This document shows positions 9,360 through 24,077 of a stretch of 64,000 nt of DNA, piece by piece. The notes below the pieces were generated by a model. It was not told the origin of the DNA. It was given only the letters and a program-made list of their open reading frames with translations, and did not search any database. Source of the stretch: Microplitis mediator (lineage: Eukaryota; Arthropoda; Insecta; Hymenoptera; Braconidae). The stretch covers positions 3,658,001 through 3,722,000 of the forward strand of contig NC_079973.1 in the NCBI RefSeq assembly GCF_029852145.1. The letters are read 5' to 3'. Numbering within the stretch: the stretch's first letter is position 1; each line of letters opens with the position of its first letter. The translations under genes were made by a program, and so were the position numbers.

Positions 9360-12300
9360 GCCTTTATTTAGACCCAACAGCAAAAATTTGCCAATAACAG
9401 GGTCACCACATAGTTATACATGAAAAAAAAATATACAAAGATGACTAAACTAAGCTAAGTAAAGTATACAATAACCGATTGCTAAAGAATACAATCAACT
9501 AAAAATATACAGAGAGTAAATTTAAGTTATAAATCATTAAGGTTGATTAAATGACTAGGTTTGAATAATACTAGGTGTACATATTTAATTATTTAACGTA
9601 AAGAGATCAGTATGGATGCAATTGTGCTGGCTGATAAAGGCTGGTTATAGCCTAATAAATCGAATAAACACATCATAATAAACACAATTACTTAATTTTC
9701 TGAGTGTATAGCTTTTTACGATATGTTAAATATCTATAGTTCACTTATGGCATTTTAATGTTATTTGGCAATCGTTAATTTGACTACACCCTTGGTTTTA
9801 GAGTGAAAAAGCTAACTTCGAACTTTTTTTGAACGCCTTTTTTTAGCATATTTTAATAGTATTAAGCCAATCATTGATTTTCTCTTGAACTTTTAAAAGC
9901 TTAAAAAAACGTTCGAAAAAAGTTAGTCGTTGTTTCACATTTTGAAGCTTAGAACATTCAACGTTTTTTCCGCAATTTTTTTTTTTTCACTAGAAAGTAT
10001 ACATACCCGTAGAATATTATATAAAGTACTATAATACAAACAGTCACGTTTATACAATCCGCGAAATGAAAATAGTTATAGTTATAAACAATTTTCACAG
10101 TAACAACTATTCTCTAATTCACTGTTCAAAGTTATCTCATAGTTTTAAGTGTCTCCTTTATCTATCTCTCTATACATAAACAATACAATATAAATTCAAT
10201 TTCAGAGGTTACTCACCTGGAACAAAATTAAATAAATTTATTGTTAGATAAACTTTTAATAAAACACTCATTAGTACACTTGACATCACTATATTTTCTC
10301 ATGAGTTTCAAAGTGAAAAGTTGTTTATTTTATTTCTTTTCCTAAGAAAAAAAAAGTAATGATGATAGATAACTAATAAAAACAAATAAAAAAAAATAAA
10401 TTGAAAAACTACATTGGAAGTAATTATCAACGTAAGATAAACTATAGTCATTAAAACTACTTTCACGAGATCTAAAGTTATATCACGTACACCAAGTTAG
10501 CTATTACTTTTTTTGTAATATGATTGTCATTTTTATTTTATCTATTTCTTGACATGAGATTAATAATTATAGTAAACATATAATTTATTTTTACATAATA
10601 ATTTTGATTAATAGTTTTTTTTAATGTTGATACAGTTATAGAAGTATAATTTATATATAATCTGGTATTTAGATGTTATGTATGGATATTTATGATCTAC
10701 GATGATAATTCTCTCGTAGCAATAGGTATCATTTTGAATTGAATGTAGAAAATGTATCACGTACTGAGCGAGCGCGCGTCATATTCGTGTGTTAGCGTCA
10801 CTAGCCTCGGGCTTGTGATGCCAACGCTCGCGTTGCCAAGAGCTAACAACGTTTTATTAATAAATAAATATTATATTCCGATAGAATGTTATTCGAATAC
10901 TCAATAAACATGCTCGGTAATTTATTGTATCATATATACGCCCAAATCGTGAAAAAGGTGAATATTTAAAAAAAATATCAGTAGCCCATATGTGAAACAA
11001 TATATGAACCGTCAGTAAATTTTTTGAAAAATTGATAATTTATGTTGTTCACAGTTTTATGGTAACGAACTAATTTGACTTTTATTTTATATGCTATCAT
11101 AAAATATGATTTTATAAGCTATTTCGTTGCGTCATATTAACAGTAGGTCAGCTATCCGGATGTTTTGTAAACATTTGAGTCGAGCTTATTTTCCTGAAAA
11201 CCAAAATCTTGAATAAAACTCTTACTATTACAAAAAATGGTGAAGAAATTTGGATTTTAAATGATAGATGGCAATGTATAGGCAAACGAGAAAGAAATAT
11301 CGGTTGTTTTTGAAAAAATTAGATTGATATTTTGATCCATAGCCGTTCCAAAAATGTAAAATTCATCAAATGGTACTTTCTAAACATGAATAAGTAAAAT
11401 AAGTGAATATTCACTGATTTCGAGTGCCAATCGAACCACTTTTCGGAATTAGTGGTTCGATTTGCACTTTGAATTAGTGAATATTCACTTATTTTCACTA
11501 ATTCGTGTTTAGAGAGTACTGACCTTTCTAATTGAAGTATTGTATCATTGCAACCTCGGGTCATGAAAAGGTGTTTTAGGCTGTGATTTCGTTGATTAAA
11601 GCAGTTTTTGGGATAAAAACATGAAATGAGGTATCCATAGGAAAAGACTTGTTTGGAAATTTCAAATGATTCTGACTTTTCTAATTTTAGTATTCTATTA
11701 TTGCACCCGCATCTCGATAGCTTTCCGCAATCGCAGTTCATTGTAAGGTTTTTCAGGCTGTCATTTTGTTGATTAAAGCGGTTTTTAGGGTCAAAATAGA
11801 AATATTATTTTAGTATTACTGAAGTTTTTTTTCTATTAAAATTCAGTCAAATATTAATTCGAATAGAAAAAAAAAAATGAATTGACATCTTTTAATAAAT
11901 ATTCGAAATTTCAACTTTACGATTCTTGTATCATTTTATCCTCATGTAAGTTGAAAATCATTTTTGAAAATCTTTTCTTTGTTACTACTACCCCTGATTA
12001 AAAACTCCGATTGAAACCATTGAATTCCGATTGGTTCCAATTGAAATCCGATAGACTTTCAATCGGAATTCATTGGTTTCAATCGGAGTTTTTAATCAGG
12101 GACTACTACAACAAAAAAAAAATGTTTGTTTAAAAGTCGTTTAAATTTCGGGTAAAAAAAAAATGTGAGAGATATTTTGAAAGAACGTGTCAATTCAAAT
12201 ACATTTCTGTTGTTATTCCAAGAAATACTTTTCTCTGTTTTTAATAACTGTTTTATGACATTGCCACGGCGTTTTCGTTTTCTTGGACGAAAAAGTTTTC

Positions 12301-15300
12301 ATCGACAGCTGTCGAAGACACTCGCAACCAATAGTGCGATATCAACAAACTGACATACTTATTGGATATTTTATAAATATATTTACGCGTCAATATAATA
12401 TGCAAATATATAAGTTTTATTTATATATTCCATGAAAAAATTCATGAATAATCAGCCGGTAAAAACAAATCTAATAGTGAAAAAAAGTGTTAACGCCGGG
12501 TAAAAATGCTCATTAATTAAAATTTTTTTCCTTTATTTTATTTTTTGTTTTCTTAATTTAACTTCTGATTGCGCGATTTTCACCGAGCACTAACTCTTGG
12601 AATACTTAATTTTTTTTTTCTTTTTTTATTCATTTCTAGAGCGAGCTAGCTGATAAAAGGGATTTAGTAGTGTAGGTCTTGCACTCAAAGTATCGTTAAC
12701 CTCTTATCCTTTTCGCAATAGTGCAAGGCGTGGCCAGCGAAGATAAAGTACAGCAAACCCCGCAAATTTTACTGAGAGTTCAGCATTTATAGTACAGTAT
12801 TATCCGTTAAGTACTAAAATAAAAGAAAACAATAAAATAAATAAAATAAAAACACACTTTCTACCGCTGTAAGCCCTAAGGCTTTACGCTGAAAAATCAA
12901 TAACACTTTTTTTTTCTTATTTTATTTTAAAAATATTAATATTTATAAAATATATTTTTGGACGTTGATAGGAAAGGGATTAAAAAATTTTTATGATCGC
13001 AGTGATACAAAAAATATTTTTATTCTGCCACGATGAGGCTCATAAATAAATTATTTGTTTTTTTTTGTTGTAGTGACGTCACACAATTTTTTTTTTCATT
13101 TATTTTCAATGACTGTCACAATATTTAAATATTTTCATTGAAAAAACTTTTTTTTCGAGCTTATCGAGAGTCAAAATTTGTTTTTTCCAAATTTTAATTA
13201 ATTTTTTCGCTGTCCCACTTTGCCCCATGTATTTCTTACCGTTCAAAAATTCATAATTGCAGAACAATGAAATTTTTTTTTCACGAAATTCTCAAAATGC
13301 TTCATTATACCCCAGGAATTTCGTATTATTCTAAAATTTGTCACAGATGTAAAATAAACGAAAATTTTCGTGTACCGGAAGATCGGAACGTTTTTTACGC
13401 AACGAAAAAAAACAAAAATTGGAAAGTAAAAAATCTACTGGATAACTAGATTTTTGAAATGTTCGCATATAGATATTGGCAAGTCAGCCAAAATTCTTGG
13501 GCCATCCCGACCACCAGACTACCCCTTAAGTAGTCGAATTACATGAATTTTTTCATTTTCGTTGCGTGAAAAACTTTGCGATCTTCAGGTACATAAATTT
13601 TCAAATTTTCTTACACAAAAAAAATTCTCGACTGAAAGTAAATATTTTTCATTCAAGAAAATTTCTTTGAAAGCCTCAATTTCCTCGGATAAAGTGAAAA
13701 TTTCTGACCAAGACAAATTCTCTTGGCTCAAGAAAATCTTGACTTGGGTCCCGATTCAAGATAACTTTTTTTCTGTGTATTATAAATCTTTTTTTTTTTT
13801 TTGTTACAACTTTGATACGGCATCAAGATTGTATAGATTTCTATCTTGATTGATATTTGCTTACACTAAATTGTTAGAATATCACAGTAAATTAAATTAC
13901 TTACCCACGAAATACTATCTCAATTGTTGTGGATCAACATGTTTCATTGAGTATCGTATACGTTATAGCGAAGCGGAAGACCGGAACTACTGAAGGATAA
14001 ACCGATTGAATAGCTCACGAATTCCTCATGTACAGTATATATCATGCTGTACAAACGTATTTCTCATTCTCTCTATCACAATATCTTTCTCATCAAATAC
14101 TCTCCCTCGCTCTTTCGCTCGTTCTCTACTTCCTTTGACTCTTCACATATATTCCACCGAAAATCCATAGATAAAATCTCATGTATCCAAACCAATACGA
14201 TCCACTCACTCGGATATTGTTGGTGTGAAATAGACACCGTGAATCACACGCTCTACTCGTGCGAATCCGATATCGCTATTGCCATTTTCCCCAGAATCAC
14301 CGATCACAATCCACAGCTCCAGGTCTTTCTATCGATTTTATCATCACAATGGACAGCATATACAATAATAAAATGTATATCCATTACATATATATATAAC
14401 AGTCAGTCAACTTCGGTTAAATTATAGAAACGGGTTTCGCGGTTTTTTTCCTATTCCCATGTACCAATGGGTTTAAAACGAAAATCTACTTTGAAAAATT
14501 GCTTTTTTATAATCCCTTTTTCCGGATATTTTTTCAATAAATTAATAGTAGTCTCGATGGTTGTTTTTTAAAATTAATCGATTAATGAATCAAATCACTG
14601 ATACGAAAATAAATTTTAACAATAAAAAGTTCACAAAAAGAAGAAAAATAAATAAATGAATAGTTTATTTGAGAAACCCTTTAAGTCAAGAAAACAAAAT
14701 TTTTCAGGAAACACAAAAAACATTTTTTGGAAAAACTTGACATTAAAATAATAAATAAATAATTGAATACAATAATGTTAGCGTCTCTGAAAAAGATTCC
14801 AACAAGAAAAATTTAATTTTTTAACTGAAACTACTTAAAAAAATTATTTAAAGTTGATTGACTTATGGGGTTTCTCAACCAAACAGAAAAAAAAAGTTAT
14901 CAAATCATTGTTTCTTTGAATGTTTCCACTCAAATCATTTATTACACTGATAAAATGAAGTATTAAATATGTATTTGAACAAATTTGAAAAAATTATAAT
15001 TAATTTAAACATTTTAATTAGTCATATAACAGTCAACAATAAAACAACATTTGAAATTAATTTCCCAAAAAAGCGCGAATTTTAAATAAAAAAAAAAAAA
15101 AATTATTTCTGTAAAACTAAAACTGCATATGTTTGTTTGAGTCATTGACTTAGGGGGTTTCTCAATTAAATGAAATTGCTGTCACCCCGTTAATTTTTTT
15201 TTAAACGCTGATTTGATGGATATTTTGATTGATTTCCATGGAGGGACATCCAAAGAACCCAAAAATGCAAAAAACCCAATTTCGTAAAAAACATGACTTA

Positions 15301-18300
15301 TGGGGTTTCTCAAATAAACGATTCAAATATAATTACGACCTGAAACGTTATCCTGTAAAAAATCGGAAATGAATTCGGAGTGACAGCGGATCCCCGTAGG
15401 GGAGTTTACTTTAACATTAAAACTCAAAATGGAAAGGATGTGAATTAAAATGAAGTGATTTCGCGGAAAAAAATTCCCGTATGCGAAGTGATTTTTCTTA
15501 AAACTCCGGAACTTCAAGTGACGAAGTGGTTTCGGATTGAAATAAAATCCGTGTTCACTTCCAATCTTTTTCAAAAAAGGGAGGTTTTAAATTTGTACCT
15601 ACTGACATAACTTCCGGTTCACTATCTTTGAAGTAAAATGTTATTATAAATAGGAAGTATAGAGAGAATGTTACATAGGATTTGAAATTATGTTTTTTCC
15701 TCATGGATCTGAATAGAATGCAGGTCGAGGACTCTGTACATCTTAATTATTTACGCCCAGGAGTAAATTTAACTATCACGTTCTTTTTTGCGCTATTTAT
15801 AAACATAGATATCCTTCCTATTCATATAAATGTTAATCAACGCTAATGGACATTAAAGGACGTCCATTAGTGTTTAGTAGGTTCCAGATAGTGCTAATTA
15901 CTTGTTTGATTAATATTCACGTGGTCTTAACTCTTTGAAGTCTTCTTATTAAGTCATTATTAATAAGTAGTTCAACTCATTTTTCATTCATGAAATCTAG
16001 TGGAAATTAATTCTGATCATTAATCAGTGATTAATCTCATCTATAACACGGTCAGAAAAATATGACAATGGTTTTAATCAGGACAGTACTTTGTCAATTT
16101 TTCCTGGATGAACTATCGAATAAAATTTTTATTTTATCGGTCTGATGATAACAATTGTGATGTTTTTTAAATTTATGCGCGTAATTTAAAAACTTACTCG
16201 TACTATTTGATTGGTAATCGGTGGTTTTAAATTTTTTATCTTGAAAAAAAAAATTAAAATCAGTATTACAATAAAATTTGGGTGTGAAAATTTGACTTTT
16301 TTGTTTTTCTATTAAATTTCTAGATAGTTTAATTTAAATCTATAAGTCTATAGTAATTAAGGAATAGTGGGGAAAATAGGAAACTGTAGGAAAACTAGGA
16401 TAGCAAAATATTCGTTTTTTTTTTTGGAAAATTCTTTTATTGACTTTTTGAGTGCAAAATCAGTTCTTTTTTTAACAGGGTTTTTTTTTTTAATTTTTGG
16501 AGGTATTTTAGTTTGTCTGAAAATGGAAAAAAAATTTTTTGTCAAGTGAAAACTTGTCTTATTTTTTGTAAGCAATAAAAAAGCAGTAACCGCGTATCCT
16601 CGGTAAAATAAATGCATATTTTTTTTTAACGACCCCGTTTTATTCAACCCTCCCAAAGATATGTAAATATAGTTTTTGTTGAACGGTAGTGATACGTTTT
16701 ATTTTTTTAATCAATTTACATTGTAACGTACAGTAGATTAAAACAGTCGTCAAGAGATCCACAAGTATATAGCATTTCTTCCTCACGTAATTGTATATAT
16801 TTGAATTGAGAGGATACTCTCAAGTGCCACGAATAAGAAGAATAAGAGTCTCGTAGATTCTTCACCTTGGAAAATTTAATTTGACGGTGCTGGTAGACTG
16901 ACATTTGTGCGAAAGAATGAGCGCTTGAAAATGCATGAATGCGTCAGTAGCTCGTGCAAAAAAAATATAAAAAATAAGAAACTGTGGAGAAAGAATGGAG
17001 AAAGGTGCTGGAATATATTTAGAGAAGAAAGGAGAAAGAAAATAAGTTATGTCGAAAAAGCTCGGTATTCACTAGAGGTTTTTCTTGAGAACATCAGCAT
17101 CAGCAAAGGTGTAGAGGGAAATGTATGTCGAAAGGGTTTCGAGTGACTGACAAGTAGTTTCGTCGCTTCCTATTATGTTACTTTTTTTTCTTATTTATCT
17201 TCCCATTTTGATATTGATTAGTGCAGGCAATATACTGGCATATGTTCGCAAGAAAAAAAAAAATTTAATTTCATTATTCAAAATAATTATTCAAAGGAAC
17301 TACTTTAATATAAATTTTTATAATACGGGTTTAGTTTAATAATTTTTTTAGTTTAAATCAAAATCTTCTGAAGCTTTCAGCCAAATATTGTATATATTTT
17401 TTTATTACCTGCGTGTTGGTGTCTCATTTAATTCAATCGATTCCCCGTAGGATTTGTTATTCTTTTCTATCTTCACTTGTAAAGTCACGAAGTTTTATTA
17501 TTTTGTTTAATTTTCTATTATTCTGCTGTAAAAATTAAGTTTTTTACAAACATGATAAATCTAACTTTCATATTTATTTTTTATCAAAGGTAATCATTTT
17601 TTTTCTCGAACTTTAATCAAAAGAGAAAAAGTAATTGGTTTTGTTATTTGCTAATAAGCTCGTGTCTAACTGAGTTTTTTTTTATTCCCGCCGTTGATTT
17701 GCCTTTGAATAGAAATAGGAAAAAATTTTCGATACAAATTTCGGAATTAATTTCATAAAAAAAACAGAGAGACTAAATAATTTTGTTTAATAATCCAGTT
17801 CGTGAAATTTCTGATCAACATTAAATTTGAGAAAAATTTGAGAAATGTCAAAATTTAAAAAAATTATGATATATTCTTTTATTGTTATCAATATGATTAT
17901 ATTTAATAGAGTATTGATTTTTCGTTAATAGAGAATATGTAAAAATTCTGTTTTGTATGGACGACTAAATTATCTGAGGTAAATTCAGCGAATGTATGTT
18001 CGTGACATGCATCGACTGGAAGCATCCACTTGCTTATGCATGCGATTGTTAGTGATTCATAACGCAAACAAAACTATATATTTTCACCCTCGTAAAATAT
18101 ATTTGATATCATAAGCACAAGGTATATCTATTTTTAAAGTGTGCGTGGCATCCATAGTAAATTAAATGTACACAGAAAAAAATAATTTCTTGGCGCAAAA
18201 AAAATTTGCATTATGAAATGGGAACAAAAATTTTTTTAGAATTAGAAAAAATTTATTGGCGCGAGAAATTTTTTTTCGCTCATAGAAAATTTTTGTTGTT

Positions 18301-21300
18301 TTAAATTCATAATGCAAAAAATTTATTGGGACAAGTAAAAATTTACTGGGATAAGTAAAAGTTTACTTGGGGCGAGTAAAAATTTTTTGTGCCAAGAAAT
18401 CTTTTTTTACTGTGTAGTTATCGTTCCTTGACACAATCTCGTGAAAAAACTACGAAAAAAATCGCGTATTTTCTTTTCTACTTGTTATATATTTTTTGAT
18501 ATAATCAAAAAGAAGGAAAATTATTCGTAATGAAAAAAAAAATCCGTTTGAATTTTTTAAATTTGACAATTTTCTTTTTTTTAGCTCTGATCTATGTAGA
18601 CCTATACAAAGATCTACAAATTAGATCTAGGTAGATCTAAATAGAATACTGTAATCAGATTTTTATAGATCTACATTTTTTATTCTAAGCAAAAAAAAAT
18701 TTGACTCATACTATGAATAAAAAAAAAAAATCAGGAAATTTTTTGAAAATTTTAGTTTAAATTTGCCAGCAATTTTACTCTATCCAACCAACACTACGTA
18801 TTATTTTCAAATAAAATTTCCAGCCTCTAGCGTAGATTGTGTAAAAGTCATTCACAGAAAATTGAGTTCCGTCCGTTCACTTAAATCCTTTTTCGTCCTT
18901 TTACTCGTTTATATATAGACCCTACATTGTACAACATTATATTTTTTTCAGCATCTTATTCTTTACTAAAACATGATTCTAAATTTTAGTTTGCTTCTTT
19001 TATAGCCAAAGAATTTAAGTTTATAAAAATTTTACGATTCCTCTAATGAAATTTATTTTCATGATAATTTACTTGTTAATTCAAAGCTTACAATGTTCGT
19101 TATGTTTTCTCTACTTTGTTATTATTAGTATTACCATTTTTTTTTTTTTTTTTTTTTATACTCCATGTAACAAAGTTGTTGTATACAAAAGTAATTATCG
19201 TTCTTTTACCGACAAAGAACTTTAAAACATGAAGATAAGAATAAAAAAAAAATCTGCTGACGTAACATCAAAGAAGATCAAAAAGATAATCCGTAGATTG
19301 TCCTCACATTCTTTTTTAAACTGTGTAATTTCTATGTCTGACTTGAAACAAACTGCAATCACTGAGTTTAAGTAGACGCAAAAAGTAATAAAACGTGAAA
19401 AGAGGGTAAAGAAACCACAAAGTGTGTATAATATAAAGGGAAAATCTACGAGGAAAAAATTTTTAGACAGTGATGGAAGATTTACGATTGTTCCAGAAAT
19501 ACTTTCGGTCCTTGAAGAATTCCTCGGAAAGTAAAAGAAAGCTATGCCATTAGTAAAGATCCTTAGGACTAGACTTTTAGATTTTTTTAATACTTTAACA
19601 AAGAGAGCTGAACGTAAAATGAGAGAGAGTGAAAAGAAGAAATGGAGGAATTAAATTGTTCTCGTAGGGAAAGATCCTCGAGTTAAAAAAAATAAAGACA
19701 GACATTGAGGCGTTAAATTATAGGGGTTGATATCCCGGTTGAACTTCTTAGTTCTTGAGCTCGCGAGATGTCGGTTCAAGAGATATTATCGATTCAAGAT
19801 CCATTGACTTTTGAATCAGCCACTGAATATTTGGCTTTTTTATTCTCATTGTCAAAGGAAACAGAATAAAAGAAAAGGAAACCTCATTACAATTGTCATA
19901 ATTTATTGAGTAGAGTTCAACTTTTTTTTTCTTTAGTGGAAATTAACCAGGAAATTTTTTTTCATGCTTGTTAACTAGAAATTATATTGCGGTTCTAATG
20001 TTTGGTACAAAAAAAATCGTCTGAAAGAAGAAATTCTTCAGCGAAATTTTAGAAAAGTCGCGCATAATTTTCAGTATTTTTCAAATTTCTTAATTTGGTC
20101 TCATTATTAATTTGCTTACATAAATCGCTTTCAATTTTATAATAGAGCAAAATTTTTTTTAAAACTAGAAATTAATCTTTCAACAAGCGATTTTGCATTA
20201 AAAAATTTTATTTGCATAATTAAGTGAATAAAATTAATCGTTTATTTTCATTTTAAATGGCTATTAATAATACGATACAATTAACGACAAATTAAATTTC
20301 TAATAAAAAAAAACCGGGAAAAAAAGTTATTAAATTACAGATATTTAATAATTATTTACTAAATAATAACTTGTAACGATTTATCGATCATAATAATTAT
20401 ATACCAGAAGTTCATTCACCATTTTCTTATTCACCTGAGTGACTTCTTACATCAGCCAACTCAACACGACACACTTCAATTATCCCTACTACCGAATATA
20501 CACGTTATTTTTATTAAACACACACTATCTCCTTAGCTCAATTCACCAACAAGCAATTTCTCGTGTAAACCACTTACCGAAATTGCATCAGCCGGTCTCA
20601 AAGCCTCAAGACTTCTGCATTTTTAGCCTTCTTCTGAGATGAGAAAGAATTCAAGATTACAAATGAAATATAAAAAAAAAAAAAAAGAAAAGAAAATACG
20701 TTTTGTTGTTAGAGATATCTAATCTCTGCCAATCTGAGTAGGACACAGATTCTATTAAATATACAGAGGCAATTGTGGGAATTTCTTGACTCTGAAAAAT
20801 GTTGCTAAAAACCTTTGAGGTTCAACACAGAACTGCGTGTATACACGCTACTGGATCAAGGCCAAATCTCACAAGATCCCCAGACAGCAGTGAACAATAA
20901 TAATGATTATCTGAAGAAAAAACCAATCACATAAAAGGGATAGCTATGAGTTGAAGACATCAATGCCCAATTTTATATTTGATTTCATCAAAAATGATAA
21001 TTTTTTTTAACGCGTCAGAGGAAATTTATTAAGTCATGATAGAAAAAGTTGTTCGCAGAATAAAACTTGCGGAAAATTTTTCATTGTTTGTGGAAAACAT
21101 ATATTTTGTTGGACGTAATTGAATTAAATCGAGGAAATCTAGAAAATATCAGTTGAAGAGAATAATGTTTATTAGTGCATTTTTATTGGATTCCTGTTTA
21201 CAGTTGAAAAATTTGTGTTAAATTTAACACAAATCACATGTCCGAAACGGTCCACTTAATTTTTTGTGTTAATTTAACTCATTATACTTGTGTCAAACAA

Positions 21301-24040
21301 TAATACAGGTTCAAAACTTGTTGAGATCAGATAACACATTCAACTTTAGTTAAATTTACACTTGATGGTGTTGAATAATTGACACTAAATATTTAACCAT
21401 TGAATTTCTATACACAAGAACACAAAATTTTCAACTGTGTATAGAAGATAAATTAAAAATCTATTCGAAAACGACATGTGAAAACCCATATAATATATGT
21501 TGAATTGTCACATGGATGTTTTTGATGAAACAGATATTACATTCTAATTTTCGGTGTAAAAATATGGTGTCTAATGACTTTGTCTGTACGAAAAAACATA
21601 TATCCTAGCAAAAAAGTATACATGCGGCTCATATGTTCAGTATTGTTGTACATATGCTATTTTGCCGGCACATATTTCCGGATATACATCTTTTCGTATG
21701 ACACATGTCAATCATACACTCGTCTTAAGGCTGAGTCGTACTCAAAAAATTCTCAAATTTTAGATTTCTATTAATTTTCTGATTGACTATCATTGTAACG
21801 ATTTTTTGAGCTTCAGGAAAAATGCATAGGATGAACGTCCTCGAAAGGTTTTCATCATTCAGGTCCCATAAATATTTAAACCGTACACTGTAAAAATTTT
21901 TTTGGACCCGGTGTAGTGACACCAAATATCGTGTTAAATTTAGATGGTGTGAATTAAAAATTTTTACACCGTCAAGCGTGTAAATATGTAATTTATCATA
22001 ATTTTGCGTTAAGGAAAAATAATAATACAAATATTTAAATGTTAGAAATACTATATTTAATATTTAAATAATATTAATATAGTAATTGATTAATTAGTTA
22101 AAGATGTCAATAATCATTTGTTGCTCGTTAATCAAAATTACGAGTAACACGGAATGGTGTAAAAAAGTAGATTACACCATGTTAAAATTACACGGATGGA
22201 AAACTTACATTGAGAGAATTTTACACCGTTATTTAACACTACACGGCCGTGTAAAGTTATCCGGGTTCATTTTTACCCCGAAATTTTTTACAGTGTAATT
22301 AGAAACTCAAAATCCAAAAATTCGGTTAGTACTGCACAGAAAAAAAACTTCTAAAATTATTTGAAATTATAACCCGGAACCTGGGTATCATTATAAGGAA
22401 TTTGAAAATTACAAATTGTTAATTGTTATTACAAATTATTAATGTTTACGTTAATTATAAATGAAAGAATTACTATTTCCAATGGAGGTATTTACTGATC
22501 ACTTTATCATATTACTTGTCGTTTCTCAATTTATATAGTTCATTTTTTTCCATAATGCCGACCCTTAAACCGTCTTATTTCATCCCTTTCCACATAACAT
22601 AATATATTATGTCTCTACAAACCTTTGTTGTAACGACTTCTCAAACATTTCATATCATCGCTTAGTCGTCACGCAACCTCAAAACATAATACATTTTACA
22701 CTCCATATAAATTTAATGCATAATATATTAATAGTAAGTCTATAAAGTCTCTTTATTATTCAAAACTTATCCGGATTCATTGAACAACATCACAATAATT
22801 CTATTTATTATTTCGATTACATTCATTATAATGATAAAAGTGAAAACTTCGAGAATTCCATTATCTGTAAATCTAATAACTATTCCTTAGAAAATTTATT
22901 CTTGAGATATATTATCAAAACTAACTTCATAAATTGTTTAAGTAAAATTCAGATTATTTATCTTTATATCAAAAATAATTATATAAGTACCAAGAAGTTT
23001 GATACCCGTTTATTGTAATTGCGTTGAAATACGATCAACAAAATAGTAATAACGTTAAGATTAATGACATGAAGTCGGGGTTAAAATTTTGATCTTGTCA
23101 TAATATAAATCCCGTAGAACTCAACACTAATGTCACTTGAGCAGTAATGAGAACCAGGAAGACGAGGTGTCTTCAGTCGTCCTAGTCTAACTTTTCATCC
23201 AACATTTCCCGAACTCACACATTTTCTCTGTCTCTCTCAATTTATACTTCTTCCTGTCTCGCTTCCATCCTCTGTGTACCTCTTGACTTTCATCCTCATT
23301 TCAAACTTACTCGCGACTTACATTCCTTTTTCTACAACCTACTAACTCTATATATTTTCTAGAAAATTATTCGAGACTGAAAAGTTTTCTTTCGACTTGA
23401 GTTTTAGTTTAACGAAAATGAAAAAACTCGACGATATAATCGTGTTGTAAAGAACATTTTCCTTTATTTAATACTTTTTTAAGTTTTTCTTCATCAAGTT
23501 TAATCAAACTAGTTTTTTCATGATTAATGAATTTTATATATTCTTACTTAAATTTATAATTACTTAATAGAACTTTTGAACTACGAATTATACTTCCAAT
23601 AACTTCATGCTTTTTTTTTTTTTACTTAATTAATGACACTCTTTCATTTTCTTTATCAATAAAGTATGAGAGCTAGAATTCGATTAGTTTTTTAGTAAAA
23701 TATTAGTTTTAGTAATTACTAAAATATGAGAAAATGGATTTTTTTTAAATATCTCATTTCATTTGAAAATTAAAAAAAAATATTTTCTCTCGTCAAATTG
23801 AAAAATTTTCTCATTTTCTTTAAAGAGAAATAAAAAGTTGAAGATTTTACGTAATCGAATTTAGATAAGCGCATTTTTACTGTACCGTTTCTCCCCCCCC
23901 CCCCCCGACCCATATATATATATATCTAATGATTCGATCATGTTCATTTTTTTTATTTTTTTCATAAGTATAAGAAGTAATTTTTTTCGATCCTAAAGTT
24001 AGTAGACAATTAACAATCTTTGGAATTTTGTTTCAACAAA

Positions 24041-24077
<37 letters not shown>

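Noticed and set aside
11319..11741. 140-codon minus-strand ORF
   Set aside because: It runs through the palindromic MITE at 11376-11516 and neighbouring AT-rich DNA, with no domain or codon bias.
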